Assembly (NCBI GenBank): GCA_041395945.1
Contig: JAWKZN010000001.1
Span: 1,116,001 to 1,180,000 of the forward strand
Reading direction: 5' to 3'
Source of the DNA: Pseudomonadales bacterium
GTDB taxonomy: Bacteria > Pseudomonadota > Gammaproteobacteria > Pseudomonadales > Azotimanducaceae
Length of the DNA: 64,000 nucleotides
The notes under the pieces are model-generated. The model was not told where the DNA came from and did not search any database. It was given only the letters and a program-made list of their open reading frames with translations. Below, piece after piece: positions 17,463-26,495 of the stretch. The position numbers and the translations under genes are program-made. The first letter of the stretch is position 1; each line of letters begins with the position of its first letter.

Positions 17463-18529
17463 CAGGCTTTCTTCAACTTTCCCAGGCGCTGGAGTCTGTA
17501 GCTGCCGTCGAGCACATGGCTCCACCATGCGCGATTCTTCAGATACCAGCCGATCGTTTTCTGCAGACCGGTATCGAAACACTCCTGCGGTGACCAGCCC
17601 AATTCCATTTCGATTTTCGTGGCATCGATCGCGTAGCGCGTATCATGTCCGGGGCGGTCCTTCACGAAGGTGATGAGATCCTCGTAGCAGGTTTGACCGG
17701 TCGGAGCAGGTGCGAGCTCGTTCAACACCTTGCAAATCAGTTGCACAACTTCGAGATTTCTCTTTTCGTTTTTTCCGCCCACGTTGTAGGTTGATCCAAT
17801 ATCACCATTCTGAAGCACCTGCCATAACGCCCTGGCGTGATCTTCCACGTACAGCCAGTCTCTTATCTGATTGCCGTCTCCATAGACCGGAAGCGGCTTT
17901 CCAGCGAGCGCATTGAGAATCATGTGCGGAATCAGCTTCTCGGGGAACTGATAAGGTCCGTAGTTGTTGGAGCAGTTGGTGATCAGAGCTGGTAGTCCGT
18001 AGGTCCGGGTCCACGCCCGGACGAGGTGATCCGAGCCCGCTTTTGTGGCAGCGTACGGCGAACTGGGTGCGTAAGGCGTCGTTTCATGGAACCGTTCACC
18101 CGATTCTGCCAGATCGCCGAATACTTCATCGGTGGACACATGGAGAAAACGGAAACTCTCTGCCCGTGACTGCGGGAGTCTGTCTCGATAGTTGCGGGCG
18201 CACTCGAGGAGTCGAAAGGTTCCGATCAGATTTGTTTCGATGAAGGTTTCGGGGCCGTCTATTGAGCGATCGACATGGCTCTCTGCTGCGAGGTGGATTA
18301 TGGCATCTGGCTGATGCGTGCTGAAGAGATGCTCCACCCGCTCGCGATCACATATGTCGATCTGCTCGAACAGATATTTTTTTGATCCGACTACTGACTC
18401 CAGGGACTCGAGGTTTCCGGCGTAAGTCAGTTTGTCGATGTTCACCACCGAACAGTCGGTGGTTGAGATCAGATGCCGGATCAGGGCTGATCCGATGAAT
18501 CCAGCGCCACCGGTAACGAATACCTTCAT
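17462..18529 (-). CDS. rfbB: dTDP-glucose 4,6-dehydratase
   Basis: RmlB extended short-chain dehydrogenase of 355 residues that converts dTDP-glucose to dTDP-4-keto-6-deoxyglucose using tightly bound NAD. The Rossmann motif is VTGGAGFIGSALIRHL; NIDKLTYAGNL, HLAAESHVDRSI and FLHVSTDEVFGDL are family signatures. The catalytic Tyr and Lys lie in SPYAATKAGSDHLV. It is the first gene of the rfbBACD operon. The 224 bp between it and the PEP-CTERM gene upstream must hold its promoter, which I could not pinpoint. Confidence 0.96.
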   Translation of the reverse strand: MKVFVTGGAGFIGSALIRHLISTTDCSVVNIDKLTYAGNLESLESVVGSKKYLFEQIDICDRERVEHLFSTHQPDAIIHLAAESHVDRSIDGPETFIETNLIGTFRLLECARNYRDRLPQSRAESFRFLHVSTDEVFGDLAESGERFHETTPYAPSSPYAATKAGSDHLVRAWTRTYGLPALITNCSNNYGPYQFPEKLIPHMILNALAGKPLPVYGDGNQIRDWLYVEDHARALWQVLQNGDIGSTYNVGGKNEKRNLEVVQLICKVLNELAPAPTGQTCYEDLITFVKDRPGHDTRYAIDATKIEMELGWSPQECFDTGLQKTIGWYLKNRAWWSHVLDGSYRLQRLGKLKKA

Positions 18530-18704
18530 AGAAAGAGAGCCAGAGGGCTGAATGTTACGTTGGCGGGAAGAGTACTGGATTGACGGGCGCAGGGCTGTAA
18601 GTTCGATGTTAAGCGGCTGCTGCCCGGAAAATCGGATGGATTGGTGGACAGGTCAGGCCAGGGCAGTGGGTTTCAGGAGTGAAAGGTGCGTCTCGAGGTA
18701 GCGC

Positions 18705-18730
18705 ACGCCCACCCAGGTGAAGGTGGGCGT
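18705..18730 (-). terminator. Hairpin after the PEP-CTERM gene
   Basis: A perfect 9-bp stem, ACGCCCACC at 18705-18713 with GGTGGGCGT at 18722-18730, lies 24 bp past the stop codon of the PEP-CTERM gene on the minus strand. Only a short T-rich stretch follows, so termination strength is uncertain. Confidence 0.45.
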
Positions 18731-18753
18731 GGTTGTCGACCAGGGTTGAAAAC

Positions 18754-19272
18754 TCAGGAAGTCGCCCTGCGCCGGATCAGACCCAGGCCCAGGAGCATTG
18801 CTCCCAGCAGACTGATTGTCCCCGGTTCCGGAACAGCGACCGTCAGATCAGATCGCTTGAATGCGAACCATCCAGAGTCTGCGGACACGGTGACCGCGAG
18901 CATGCCTGTGTCATTGATGATATTGATCGCGAACATACCCACATTGAACGTAATAGGAGTGTGATCGACCAGCACCGAGTCGGAGAGTTCTACGCCGCCG
19001 CCCAGATTCAGGCGGATGATCTCCGTATCCGGGCTGTTGCCGGTGCGCACCTCAATCGAGAGCCAGGCCTCTTTCGCAAAATCGACACCAGGTGTGAAGC
19101 CATCGTCTGTCAGATCATGGGTGTACGAATAGGTCGTACTTGTCGCGGCATCGATCAGTGCGGGTTCGTGGCAGGTCGGGTAATCGAGGCAATGAGTGTC
19201 TGTGATAAGCAAGGCCGATGCCGCCGGGGCGATCAGGGCGGGAATCAGTAAAACAGCTAGCTTTTTAAACAT
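18754..19272 (-). CDS. PEP-CTERM sorting-domain protein
   Basis: Secreted 172-residue protein that is a probable substrate of the exosortase encoded at 23.3 kb. It has a signal peptide (about residues 1-20, ending APAASA), a soluble middle with no recognised domain, and a C-terminal PEP-CTERM signal: VPEPGTISL at 147-155, a hydrophobic stretch, then the basic end LIRRRATS. The exosortase is expected to cut at or near the PEP motif as the protein crosses the inner membrane. A sigma-54-type promoter lies about 80 bp upstream, in line with the known control of PEP-CTERM genes. Two cysteines (residues 28 and 34) could form a disulfide. Confidence 0.9.
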   Translation of the reverse strand: MFKKLAVLLIPALIAPAASALLITDTHCLDYPTCHEPALIDAATSTTYSYTHDLTDDGFTPGVDFAKEAWLSIEVRTGNSPDTEIIRLNLGGGVELSDSVLVDHTPITFNVGMFAINIINDTGMLAVTVSADSGWFAFKRSDLTVAVPEPGTISLLGAMLLGLGLIRRRATS

Positions 19273-19349
19273 CTTTGTTGACTACCTTCTGGTTTGAGGC
19301 GCTCAGAGTCGAATGGCGACCGTGAGTTTGATTATGGTGAACAGTACTG

Positions 19350-19365
19350 TGCACGGAGTGTGCCA
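19350..19365 (-). promoter_or_regulatory. Sigma-54 (-24/-12) promoter of PEP-CTERM gene
   Basis: Read on the minus strand the sequence is TGGCACACTCCGTGCA. It matches the sigma-54 consensus TGGCAC-N5-TTGCW at every position but one, with the invariant GG and GC elements correctly 12 bases apart. Transcription should start near 19339, leaving a leader of about 65 bases before the PEP-CTERM start codon. Confidence 0.75.
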
Positions 19366-19398
19366 AGTAGAAAAAACTTTAAATATCAAAGTGATAAG

Positions 19399-19410
19399 TC
19401 CGATATCGGA
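19399..19410. promoter_or_regulatory. 12-bp palindrome upstream of the sigma-54 promoter
   Basis: TCCGATATCGGA is a perfect palindrome lying about 35-45 bp upstream of the -24 element of the PEP-CTERM promoter. It is a candidate binding site for a sigma-54 activator such as the PrsR-type regulator of PEP-CTERM systems. It is close to the promoter for an enhancer, so this is tentative. Confidence 0.4.
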
Positions 19411-19534
19411 AGTGGATGTAAGAAAATCCGACACTTTAACGAGTTTTGGCTCAGAAACTGTAATGCCCGCCTTACGGTATCTGGATCAAGCGACTGAAGA
19501 CTGATGAAAAGCAGACAGGTCAGTCCAGCGGTGC

Positions 19535-20842
19535 TCAACGGCACCAGTTTGCGGAATATTGGTCCAGCAGATAATGGGTCAGACCATCTGCCATGAGCCG
19601 CTGTCCGGCTACCGTCCAGTGGGGGTCATTGTCGAAATACAGCGGTTCCGACCCCGTGTAGGTCTGAAACAGATCGAACTGGTTCAGTAGCTTGATACCG
19701 TGCTCCGCGGAGAGACTGACAACCGTTCGCTCGCTCGCCTCAGAAGGCTGCGCACCTTCGGGAATAAAATAATCTCTGCCAGGGACCCACTCGTCAGGGG
19801 AAACCTGATGGCCCCATGGGTAAATGGTCAGCAGAAATTCGATACCCTGTTCATCGCAAAGCTGCTTAATTTGACTGAGGCTTGAAAAAATCATCTGCCA
19901 TTGTTCGGTACGGTCCTGGTCATCAGTAACGAGTGTGTGTTTGGCAGTCTCCATATTGGCCTGGGTAACAACTCCCCGTACCGACAGATCTCGATAGCCA
20001 AGCAACTTGTTCGTATAGAAAAGAAGCAGTCTGGTGATATACAGGTTCTGGTCGATCCAGGTTCGAATCCGCTCGTTAAGAAGCCTTCGGGTCTCGCTAC
20101 CCGGCACTCTGAGCACATTTCCCTGATTGTCGAACACCGCCTGTGCCCGGTATGCAGCTTCCTGGACCAGATCGCTGACATCCAGGTTCAGGATGACCAT
20201 GTCGGGGTTCAAACTCATCAGTTCATGACGGAGATAAAGATATTCGAGCACCGGCGCGTAGCTGTCGACGCCGCCGTTGAGGACCTGGATAGTGCGTGGA
20301 CAGGATTGAGGACGATTTTCATTCAGCGCAGCTTCCAACCGGGCTGAAAAGGTCTGATGATCTTCGACACCTTTGCCCATCGTGAACGAGTCGCCCATGG
20401 TGAGTATCCGGTACTGATCGGGCGATTTCTCAGAAGTGATATCCGGGCCACGTAAGCCGAAGTTGTTCACGCGTTGAACATAGGAAAAATCCTGCTGCTC
20501 GAATTTGGAGTAAGCATTGGCCACGAGTTTGTGGTGCCGCACTTCGTCGGGCACCAGCTGGGGTGACAGCGATTGAATCAATACAGCACCCGCAATCAGG
20601 TCGATGGCCAGGTAGCTGACGACAATGGACATCAGGGCCAGCCACGTCATTCTCACCCGCTCGCGGTGTTGCGTGTCGTAAAAACAGTACGAAGCGATGA
20701 GGAAAAGCGCTGTGCCAGTCAGCAGCACTGCTGCAAGCTGCGAAGTTGGCCCGAACATACCCTGAACGATAAATCGTTCGTAGACGATCATCGTCAGTAC
20801 GGCCACTGTTCCTAGTAGAAGGAGCAGAAAGAGCTTCTTCAT
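19535..20842 (-). CDS. Membrane-anchored SGNH/GDSL-fold protein
   Basis: A 435-residue protein with three N-terminal hydrophobic segments (about 4-24, 34-54 and 66-90) and a periplasmic SGNH-type domain. Block I is RILTMGDSFTMGKGV (nucleophile Ser152) and the C-terminal block is DNDPHWTVAG (Asp406, His408). This Asp-x-His-Trp arrangement resembles AlgJ/AlgX-like polysaccharide O-acetyltransferases more than lipases, so a role in acetylating or deacetylating the exopolysaccharide is plausible. It lies upstream of the PEP-CTERM gene on the same strand, and is divergent from the glycosyltransferase operon. A second protein with GDSFTMGWGV occurs at 61.3 kb. Confidence 0.75.
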   Translation of the reverse strand: MKKLFLLLLLGTVAVLTMIVYERFIVQGMFGPTSQLAAVLLTGTALFLIASYCFYDTQHRERVRMTWLALMSIVVSYLAIDLIAGAVLIQSLSPQLVPDEVRHHKLVANAYSKFEQQDFSYVQRVNNFGLRGPDITSEKSPDQYRILTMGDSFTMGKGVEDHQTFSARLEAALNENRPQSCPRTIQVLNGGVDSYAPVLEYLYLRHELMSLNPDMVILNLDVSDLVQEAAYRAQAVFDNQGNVLRVPGSETRRLLNERIRTWIDQNLYITRLLLFYTNKLLGYRDLSVRGVVTQANMETAKHTLVTDDQDRTEQWQMIFSSLSQIKQLCDEQGIEFLLTIYPWGHQVSPDEWVPGRDYFIPEGAQPSEASERTVVSLSAEHGIKLLNQFDLFQTYTGSEPLYFDNDPHWTVAGQRLMADGLTHYLLDQYSANWCR

Positions 20843-21152
20843 GTCTGGTTCCTGATTGGCAGAATGTGTACTTCCGTGCTGCCTGAATTCATCGAAATCG
20901 GCATTCCGGGGATTATGGGTCTACGATTCTGGAGCTGCAAAGTATAGTGTCGTTTCAATCGTTGCCTGTTTTGAACCTGTAGCAATCTGCGCGGGCGTTC
21001 TTACATCCTCGGTAATGCCGGTGTCGACAAGTACCTGTAATCTCAGTGAAGTTCTCCGAACCAATCAGTGCCCGTATCCCCCGATACACCACCCCCCGAG
21101 CGTTGTCTGGGCAGACATCGTCGTGAATTGAAAACAGGCATCGTTTTAACCA
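20843..21152. other. Divergent intergenic region, no gene seen
   Basis: This 310-bp stretch separates the minus-strand SGNH gene from the plus-strand glycosyltransferase operon and must carry promoters for both. I find no convincing sigma-54 motif, no tRNA, and no short gene with a ribosome site. Confidence 0.5.
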
Positions 21153-22175
21153 ATGTCCGAGCTGTCCGTAATCATTCCCACGTTCAATCGCAGCGGCATG
21201 CTCGTTGAGGCGATCAACAGCGTACTCAGACAGGAGACGGTACGGGGACTTGAGATAATCGTCGTTGATGATGGGTCTACGGATGACACCTCAGACCTGA
21301 TTGCACAGTTCGGTGATGCTGTGACTTATCTGAAACAGACGAATGCAGGTGTCAACGCGGCCCGCAATCTCGGCATCGCCAGATCGAGTGGGCATCTTGT
21401 GGCTTTTCTGGACGATGATGACGTCTGGTTGCCATACAAATCCGCTGTGCAGATCGAGGCGCTGAGCCGGTTTCCGGAAGCTGGTTTTGTTTTCTCTGAT
21501 TTTTTTGTCTGGCGGGGCGAAAAGCGTTCGTCGGGTGGGTTGCGCGGTTGGCAGGAGGCTGAGTGGGGCATGGATACAATCCTTGCTGAATCTCCTCGTG
21601 TCGAATATCTGGATGCAGGTGGCGAAAGGTCGGTCGCTTCGTATCTCTGCGATATCTATGGCCTTTCACTGGTGCAGCCGGTTGTACTCCCGAGTACAGC
21701 TATCTGCAGGCGCGAAGCGCTGCAAAGGGTCGGTCCGTTTCCCGAATTCACTTCGATATGTGGAGACTGGCAATTTTTTGCGGAGATGTCCCGCACCTGT
21801 GGAGCCGTATACGTGGATCTCGAAACTGCCCTCAATCGAAGTCACGATAATGTGCGGCTTACTCGAACGGATGCTGCTATCCGCATTCGTGAGCGGCTGG
21901 ACATGATCGAACGCGTCTGGGAGAGCAGCGCCCGGTTGGACGAAATTCTGAATTCTGAGCTTTTCGAAACCCAGGGTAGGCTGCAGGAAGCACTGTTCAG
22001 GACGCATGCCCTCGCAGGTCGCTCTGAATCTGCTATCGAGGTCTTCGGCGCGATGCGAAAATCAGGCTGGAGGCCGGGGCTGAAATCCTATGTACTGCGC
22101 ACGGCGATTTCATTTCCAAGGGGAGGAGAAGCGTTAGCAATCACCCGGCGGGCGCTTCAAGGCTCGAATGATTGA
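21153..22175 (+). CDS. Family 2 glycosyltransferase
   Basis: GT-A fold glycosyltransferase of 340 residues, likely cytoplasmic or membrane-associated, adding one sugar to the lipid-linked repeat unit. It starts LSVIIPTFNRSGMLVEAI; the nucleotide-binding DDGSTDDT is near residue 38, and the metal-binding FLDDDDVW near residue 90. No strong transmembrane helix is visible. The donor sugar is unknown. It opens the first XrtA operon: its end overlaps the next gene by eight bases. Confidence 0.9.
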   Translation: MSELSVIIPTFNRSGMLVEAINSVLRQETVRGLEIIVVDDGSTDDTSDLIAQFGDAVTYLKQTNAGVNAARNLGIARSSGHLVAFLDDDDVWLPYKSAVQIEALSRFPEAGFVFSDFFVWRGEKRSSGGLRGWQEAEWGMDTILAESPRVEYLDAGGERSVASYLCDIYGLSLVQPVVLPSTAICRREALQRVGPFPEFTSICGDWQFFAEMSRTCGAVYVDLETALNRSHDNVRLTRTDAAIRIRERLDMIERVWESSARLDEILNSELFETQGRLQEALFRTHALAGRSESAIEVFGAMRKSGWRPGLKSYVLRTAISFPRGGEALAITRRALQGSND

Positions 22176-23268
22176 ATTGATGCCCAACTCGCAAGTTAGG
22201 GATGGGCGATTGTCAGTTATTACAGAATTGCATCAACTCCGCGAATTGCGATCTTCGTGGAATGGGCTGAATCGAACCTGGGAAGCTCCCATGCTCGATT
22301 TTGACTGGGTACAGGCGAATGCAGAGTGCTTCTATGCGGAGAGCAAGTTATTCGTCGCAGTACTTTCAAAAGGGGAGCGTGTTGTGGGAATCGCACCACT
22401 CGCCAGATGCAAACGAGACGGGATCCCCTGGCTTGAGTTGATCGGCGCTTCAGCGACTTATGAAGCCGGCGGATTTCTTTACGACACGCTCGACGATTTG
22501 AGATTACTCCTGGTCGGCATCTGGCAACTGGGTCACCCGATAGCACTGGAGAAAGTGGCGTTTGGCGGACTCTCTCATCCATCGACCGGTCCTCGTGTGA
22601 GAAAGGCCGGCCTTTTCCTCTATCCCGGCAGGCCATCGGTACCGAAACTAGAACTGAGCGGTACCTGGCCTGATTACTATGCCTCCATGAGTTCGCAGCG
22701 CCGCTATGATTATCGTCGATCAAACAGGCGCCTGAAGGAAGGGGGGCTGATAACGGTAGATTTTGAGCGTCCCTCGGTTGATTCGCTCGAGAAGTCACTC
22801 CTGGACGCTTTCTCTGTTGAGTCTAGAAGCTGGAAATCGACGAGCGGGACAGCGATTCTCCAGTCCGAGTCTATGCAGAGGTTTCTCGAGTTGATTGCCT
22901 GTCGCTATGCTCTGAACAATGAGCTGGTATTGGGCTTCCTGAGGGTCTCTGGATATCCGGTCGCCATGCAGATTGGAGTGCTCAACAGAAATCGATACTG
23001 GATACTCAAAATCGGGTACGACAGTGAATGGGCGAGAGCCTCTCCTGGAAATTATCTGATGACGGAAGCTATTCGATTCGCCTTCGACCAGGGATTGGAC
23101 GGTGTGGAATTTCTAGGTTCCAGTGAACCCTGGCTTCGCGCCTGGACGACGGATGCTCATGAGTTCCATAATGTTCTTTATTTTCCATTCTCCACTGCGG
23201 GCGTCACGAACCTGCTCTCCCTGGCTGGTCGTGCGGTCACCGCGCGGTGTTGTGGGAGCCGCGCGTGA
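22168..23268 (+). CDS. GNAT/CelD-BcsL-type acyltransferase
   Basis: A 366-residue protein of the FemAB-like GNAT group (Acetyltransf_6; CelD/BcsL family) found in many exopolysaccharide clusters. Typical segments are the opening LRELRSSWNGL, LDFDWVQANAECF, a central basic RRYDYRRSNRRLKEGG, and the C-terminal DGVEFLGSSEPWLRAWT. These proteins are thought to acylate amino-sugars from acyl-CoA. It overlaps both the upstream glycosyltransferase (8 bp) and the downstream exosortase (4 bp), so all three are translationally coupled. Confidence 0.85.
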   Translation: MIELMPNSQVRDGRLSVITELHQLRELRSSWNGLNRTWEAPMLDFDWVQANAECFYAESKLFVAVLSKGERVVGIAPLARCKRDGIPWLELIGASATYEAGGFLYDTLDDLRLLLVGIWQLGHPIALEKVAFGGLSHPSTGPRVRKAGLFLYPGRPSVPKLELSGTWPDYYASMSSQRRYDYRRSNRRLKEGGLITVDFERPSVDSLEKSLLDAFSVESRSWKSTSGTAILQSESMQRFLELIACRYALNNELVLGFLRVSGYPVAMQIGVLNRNRYWILKIGYDSEWARASPGNYLMTEAIRFAFDQGLDGVEFLGSSEPWLRAWTTDAHEFHNVLYFPFSTAGVTNLLSLAGRAVTARCCGSRA

Positions 23269-24824
23269 CCAGTTCATCGCCCGTCTCGCTTCCGCTTTCA
23301 ATCCATCTTCACTGGCTTATATTTCTCTTGTCTCTGCTGGTGCTCACCTTTCTGTACCATTCAACCGCTGAGGACATCCTGTTCGTCTGGACAGGATCTG
23401 AGAACACAGACTATTCCCACGGTCTCCTGCTGTTCTTCGCCTCCGTCGTTATTCTCTTGCTTGCATGGCGCAGAGCGCCAATGAGTTTGCGCTATAGCTG
23501 GTCTGGTGCGCTCGCGGTAGCCGTGCTGTCGCTAATCTGGCTGTTGAGTGGGCTGGTCAACGTGATGGTTGCCCAGCAACTCGCGTTTCTACTCATGATA
23601 CCCGCGCTTTTCTGGGCTTTATACGGATGGTCGAGACTGAAGACGCTGCTGATACCGTTGTCCCTGCCGATCTGCGCGGTGCCAATCTGGGACATCCTCA
23701 ATCAGGGCCAACTGCAGGTATTGACTGCATCAGCTGTGCGTCTGTACATGGAATTGCTGGGATTTTCGGTATTGCAGGATGGTGTGGTACTGCAGGTACC
23801 TGCCGGTACTTTTCGGGTGGCGGAAAATTGTTCCGGCATGCGCCAAATTGTGGTCGCTATCCCATTGTGTTTGATCTCTGCTTATCTCAATGGCTTTCGC
23901 TGGTGGGCGTCCGTCGTGTACGCGTGTCTTGGTATTGTATTGGCGATCCTGGTCAATACGATTCGTATTCTGATTGTGGTTGTATCCGGGTATCTCACGG
24001 AAATGCAGCACTATTTCGTCACCGATGATCACATTAGTCTGGGATGGGTGCTGTTCGTAGTCTTTATGGGTGCCTTTTTGTATCTTACCGCGCGCCTTCC
24101 GCAGGGAATAGCGGCTCGAATGACAGTTCCGGAACGCCTCCATGACAGGGAGCAATCAGCCGCGCCAGCTCAAGAGCGGAAGGCTGTATCGGGGTTGGCA
24201 CTTCTCTTGCTGGCCATCTGCCTCGGACCGGCTTTGCAGATTGTGCTTGGGCCTGGTTCATTCACAGATAGTGACGCCAGAGCCATTCAGGATCCCGTCC
24301 AGGTGCCCGTAGTTGTTACGGATTGGATTCGTGACAGTGGGAGTCTCTACCAGCCCAGGTTTGCCATGCCGGAACGGTACATCAGCGCGACCTATTTGGG
24401 TCCCGAAGGTGAAGAGGTGTACCTGAATGGTGGTGCTTACTATGTACAGACCCAGGGTCGGGAAGCGGTAAGCAGTGAACATGAACTCGCTCCTGTCAAT
24501 CAATGGTCTTACGCCGAGCCAGCGACAAGCCTGCTCGTTGATGAGCACGGGCTAACAGACGTCAGAGAACTCATCGTTCAGAGTAGTGCGGGAGAAAGGG
24601 TGATTGTGTGGGCCTGGTATCAGGTCGATGGCCGCGCAACCAGCCATGATTTGACTGCAAAGCTGATGGAGCTGGAGCAAAGACTGCTGGGCGGAGATGG
24701 CGTGCTGTTTCTGACCGTGGCTACCCCATACTCGGGAGATCGGAAAGCTGCCCGTGGCAGATTGGTGACATTCTGGTCACAAGCCAGAGATGCAGTAACT
24801 GAGGCGCTTGCTTTGCTGGAATGA
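23265..24824 (+). CDS. xrtA: Exosortase A fused to an EpsI domain
   Basis: Integral membrane transpeptidase-like protease that recognises PEP-CTERM tails. The N-terminal ~280 residues form about eight helices with the YSHG motif and the three catalytic residues: Cys189 in ENCSGMRQ, Arg234 in VNTIRI and His256 in DDHISLGW. The C-terminal ~200 residues are an EpsI-type periplasmic domain after one more helix. The start GTG at 23265 overlaps the previous stop (GTGA) with GGGAG upstream; a GTG six codons earlier is possible. Its substrate in this window is the PEP-CTERM protein at 18.8 kb. The fused architecture matches the XrtA type tied to exopolysaccharide loci. Confidence 0.94.
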   Translation: MTSSSPVSLPLSIHLHWLIFLLSLLVLTFLYHSTAEDILFVWTGSENTDYSHGLLLFFASVVILLLAWRRAPMSLRYSWSGALAVAVLSLIWLLSGLVNVMVAQQLAFLLMIPALFWALYGWSRLKTLLIPLSLPICAVPIWDILNQGQLQVLTASAVRLYMELLGFSVLQDGVVLQVPAGTFRVAENCSGMRQIVVAIPLCLISAYLNGFRWWASVVYACLGIVLAILVNTIRILIVVVSGYLTEMQHYFVTDDHISLGWVLFVVFMGAFLYLTARLPQGIAARMTVPERLHDREQSAAPAQERKAVSGLALLLLAICLGPALQIVLGPGSFTDSDARAIQDPVQVPVVVTDWIRDSGSLYQPRFAMPERYISATYLGPEGEEVYLNGGAYYVQTQGREAVSSEHELAPVNQWSYAEPATSLLVDEHGLTDVRELIVQSSAGERVIVWAWYQVDGRATSHDLTAKLMELEQRLLGGDGVLFLTVATPYSGDRKAARGRLVTFWSQARDAVTEALALLE

Positions 24825-24910
24825 GAATCCTTACAAGCCAATACTGAATTTCCCGTCTGCAATCAGTAACATCCGGGTCAGCTACGGTTAACCGTTTCAC
24901 GGAGTTTTTT

Positions 24911-26473
24911 GTGCAGGAAGCATTCGACAGATACCTCAGCCTGCTTCATGGCTGCTGGCGATTCCGGTGGTGGGGTTCAGCCGCCGCTTGGATTGTCGCG
25001 GTTGTGGGTTGGTTGGTTGTGGCTGCGATCCCCAATCAGTACGAGGCGACTGCCAAGGTATATGTCGATACAGAGAGTTTTCTTGAACCGCTCCTGGCAG
25101 GAATTACCGTCGACTCAATGGATGTCGGAGAGAAGATGGCGCTCGTGGCCACCCGTCTGATGAGCAGACCGGTACTGGAGCGGGTAGCCCTGGACTCAGA
25201 TCTCGGGCTCAGTACCACTGGTGAAGCGGGAATGGGAGAGATTATCGCCAGCCTGCGCGGCAAAGTGAACGTCGAAGCGCAGCAGTTGAGCCGGGTTTCC
25301 TGGCCGCCGCGCCCACCCAATTTGTACACTCTTGGAGCGAGGGACGAGAATCCGGAGCGGGCGTTACTCATTGTCAGATCTTTGCTGGACGCATTCGTGG
25401 AAGATGCGATCGGCAGCACTAAGCAGGATACGGGTGCCGCAACGGAATTTCTGCAAAAGCAAATCGCCGAGTACGAAGTGCGTTTGCTCAAAGCGGAGCA
25501 GCGCCTGACCGAGTTCAGACAGGCGAATATGGATAGCCTGCCTGAACGTGGTCAGGACTACTTTGCGCGCTTGAGGTCGGAACGTGAACTGCTGGCAACC
25601 ACCGAACTGGAGCTGAGGGAGCAGCAGTTTCGACTTCGTTCTCTGCAGGCGCAGTTGCGGGGGGTCAATCCAGTTCAACGAAGCGTGTCACCCGATGGTA
25701 CGATCGTCCTGTCGCCTCTGGAAGAGCGCGTAAACAGTATGGAACAGCGGCTCGACGAGCTGCTGCTTCAATACACCGAAAGCCATCCGGAAGTGGTCAG
25801 CCTCAAAAATTCACTCGAGCAGTTGCGGAGGAAAGCTGCTGAGTCCGAATCGACAAGTTCAAGTCCCGGGTCAGCGACCAATCCGATGTATCAGGAGCTG
25901 CGCCTGCAGCTTGGTCAGGTAGAGGCTAACATCGCGGCTATAACCGTTCGTCGCGACGAATATCTGCGCAGAATCGACGCGCTCCAGGGTCAGGTGGAAA
26001 CTCTTCCGCAGATCGAAGCAGAGTTGGCTGCTCTCAATCGAGACTACGAGATCACCCAGACGAACTACAATGAACTCGTTGGCCGACTGGAGTCCGCCGA
26101 ACTTCGAACCGAAGCAAATCGTACAGGGCAGAACGTCAATTTCAGAATCGTAGAACCACCAGTCCTGCCTGCGGTTCCTTTCTTCCCCAACCGTCTTATG
26201 TTCAGCGCTTTGGCTACCCTTCTGGCTATGCTGGTCGGGGTAGGTGTCGCCTTCCTTATGAGCCAGATCAATCCAGTGATTGGCTCCACTGCACGACTGG
26301 CGGAGGTTTTTGGCCGGCCCGTGATCGGCAGCGTCAGCTCTGCTCTGGCGATTTCGAGTGGAGCGCTGTGGAGGATGGACCTCCGGTTCGTCATGGCGAT
26401 TGCATTGTTGTTCGCAGCCTACCTCGTTGTTGCAATTTCGTTTCTGCAGGGATTCCAGCTCGCGCTTTTGTGA
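24911..26473 (+). CDS. XrtA-system polysaccharide chain-length determinant
   Basis: Wzz-type polysaccharide co-polymerase of 520 residues (TIGR03007 type) that sets polymer length in the inner membrane. It has an N-terminal helix (about 19-39), a Wzz motif region NQYEATAKVYVDTESFL, long coiled-coil periplasmic segments (about 170-410), and a VLPAVPFFPNRL proline-rich stretch before the second helix (about 432-455). A further hydrophobic C-terminal segment follows. It starts with GTG and does not carry a C-terminal tyrosine-kinase domain; no separate kinase gene follows, unlike many such loci. Confidence 0.92.
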   Translation: MQEAFDRYLSLLHGCWRFRWWGSAAAWIVAVVGWLVVAAIPNQYEATAKVYVDTESFLEPLLAGITVDSMDVGEKMALVATRLMSRPVLERVALDSDLGLSTTGEAGMGEIIASLRGKVNVEAQQLSRVSWPPRPPNLYTLGARDENPERALLIVRSLLDAFVEDAIGSTKQDTGAATEFLQKQIAEYEVRLLKAEQRLTEFRQANMDSLPERGQDYFARLRSERELLATTELELREQQFRLRSLQAQLRGVNPVQRSVSPDGTIVLSPLEERVNSMEQRLDELLLQYTESHPEVVSLKNSLEQLRRKAAESESTSSSPGSATNPMYQELRLQLGQVEANIAAITVRRDEYLRRIDALQGQVETLPQIEAELAALNRDYEITQTNYNELVGRLESAELRTEANRTGQNVNFRIVEPPVLPAVPFFPNRLMFSALATLLAMLVGVGVAFLMSQINPVIGSTARLAEVFGRPVIGSVSSALAISSGALWRMDLRFVMAIALLFAAYLVVAISFLQGFQLALL

Positions 26474-26495
26474 GCGGGAATCTTGAGCCGGCATC

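Noticed and set aside
20041..20075. tRNA-like T-arm sequence GGTTCGAATCC
   Set aside because: It sits inside the SGNH coding sequence and no matching acceptor, D or anticodon stems surround it.
24196..24211. Perfect sigma-54 consensus TGGCAC-N5-TTGCT on the plus strand
   Set aside because: It lies inside the exosortase coding sequence, in a leucine-rich helix where such bases arise from codon choice. The next gene starts 700 bp away, so a promoter role is unlikely without data.
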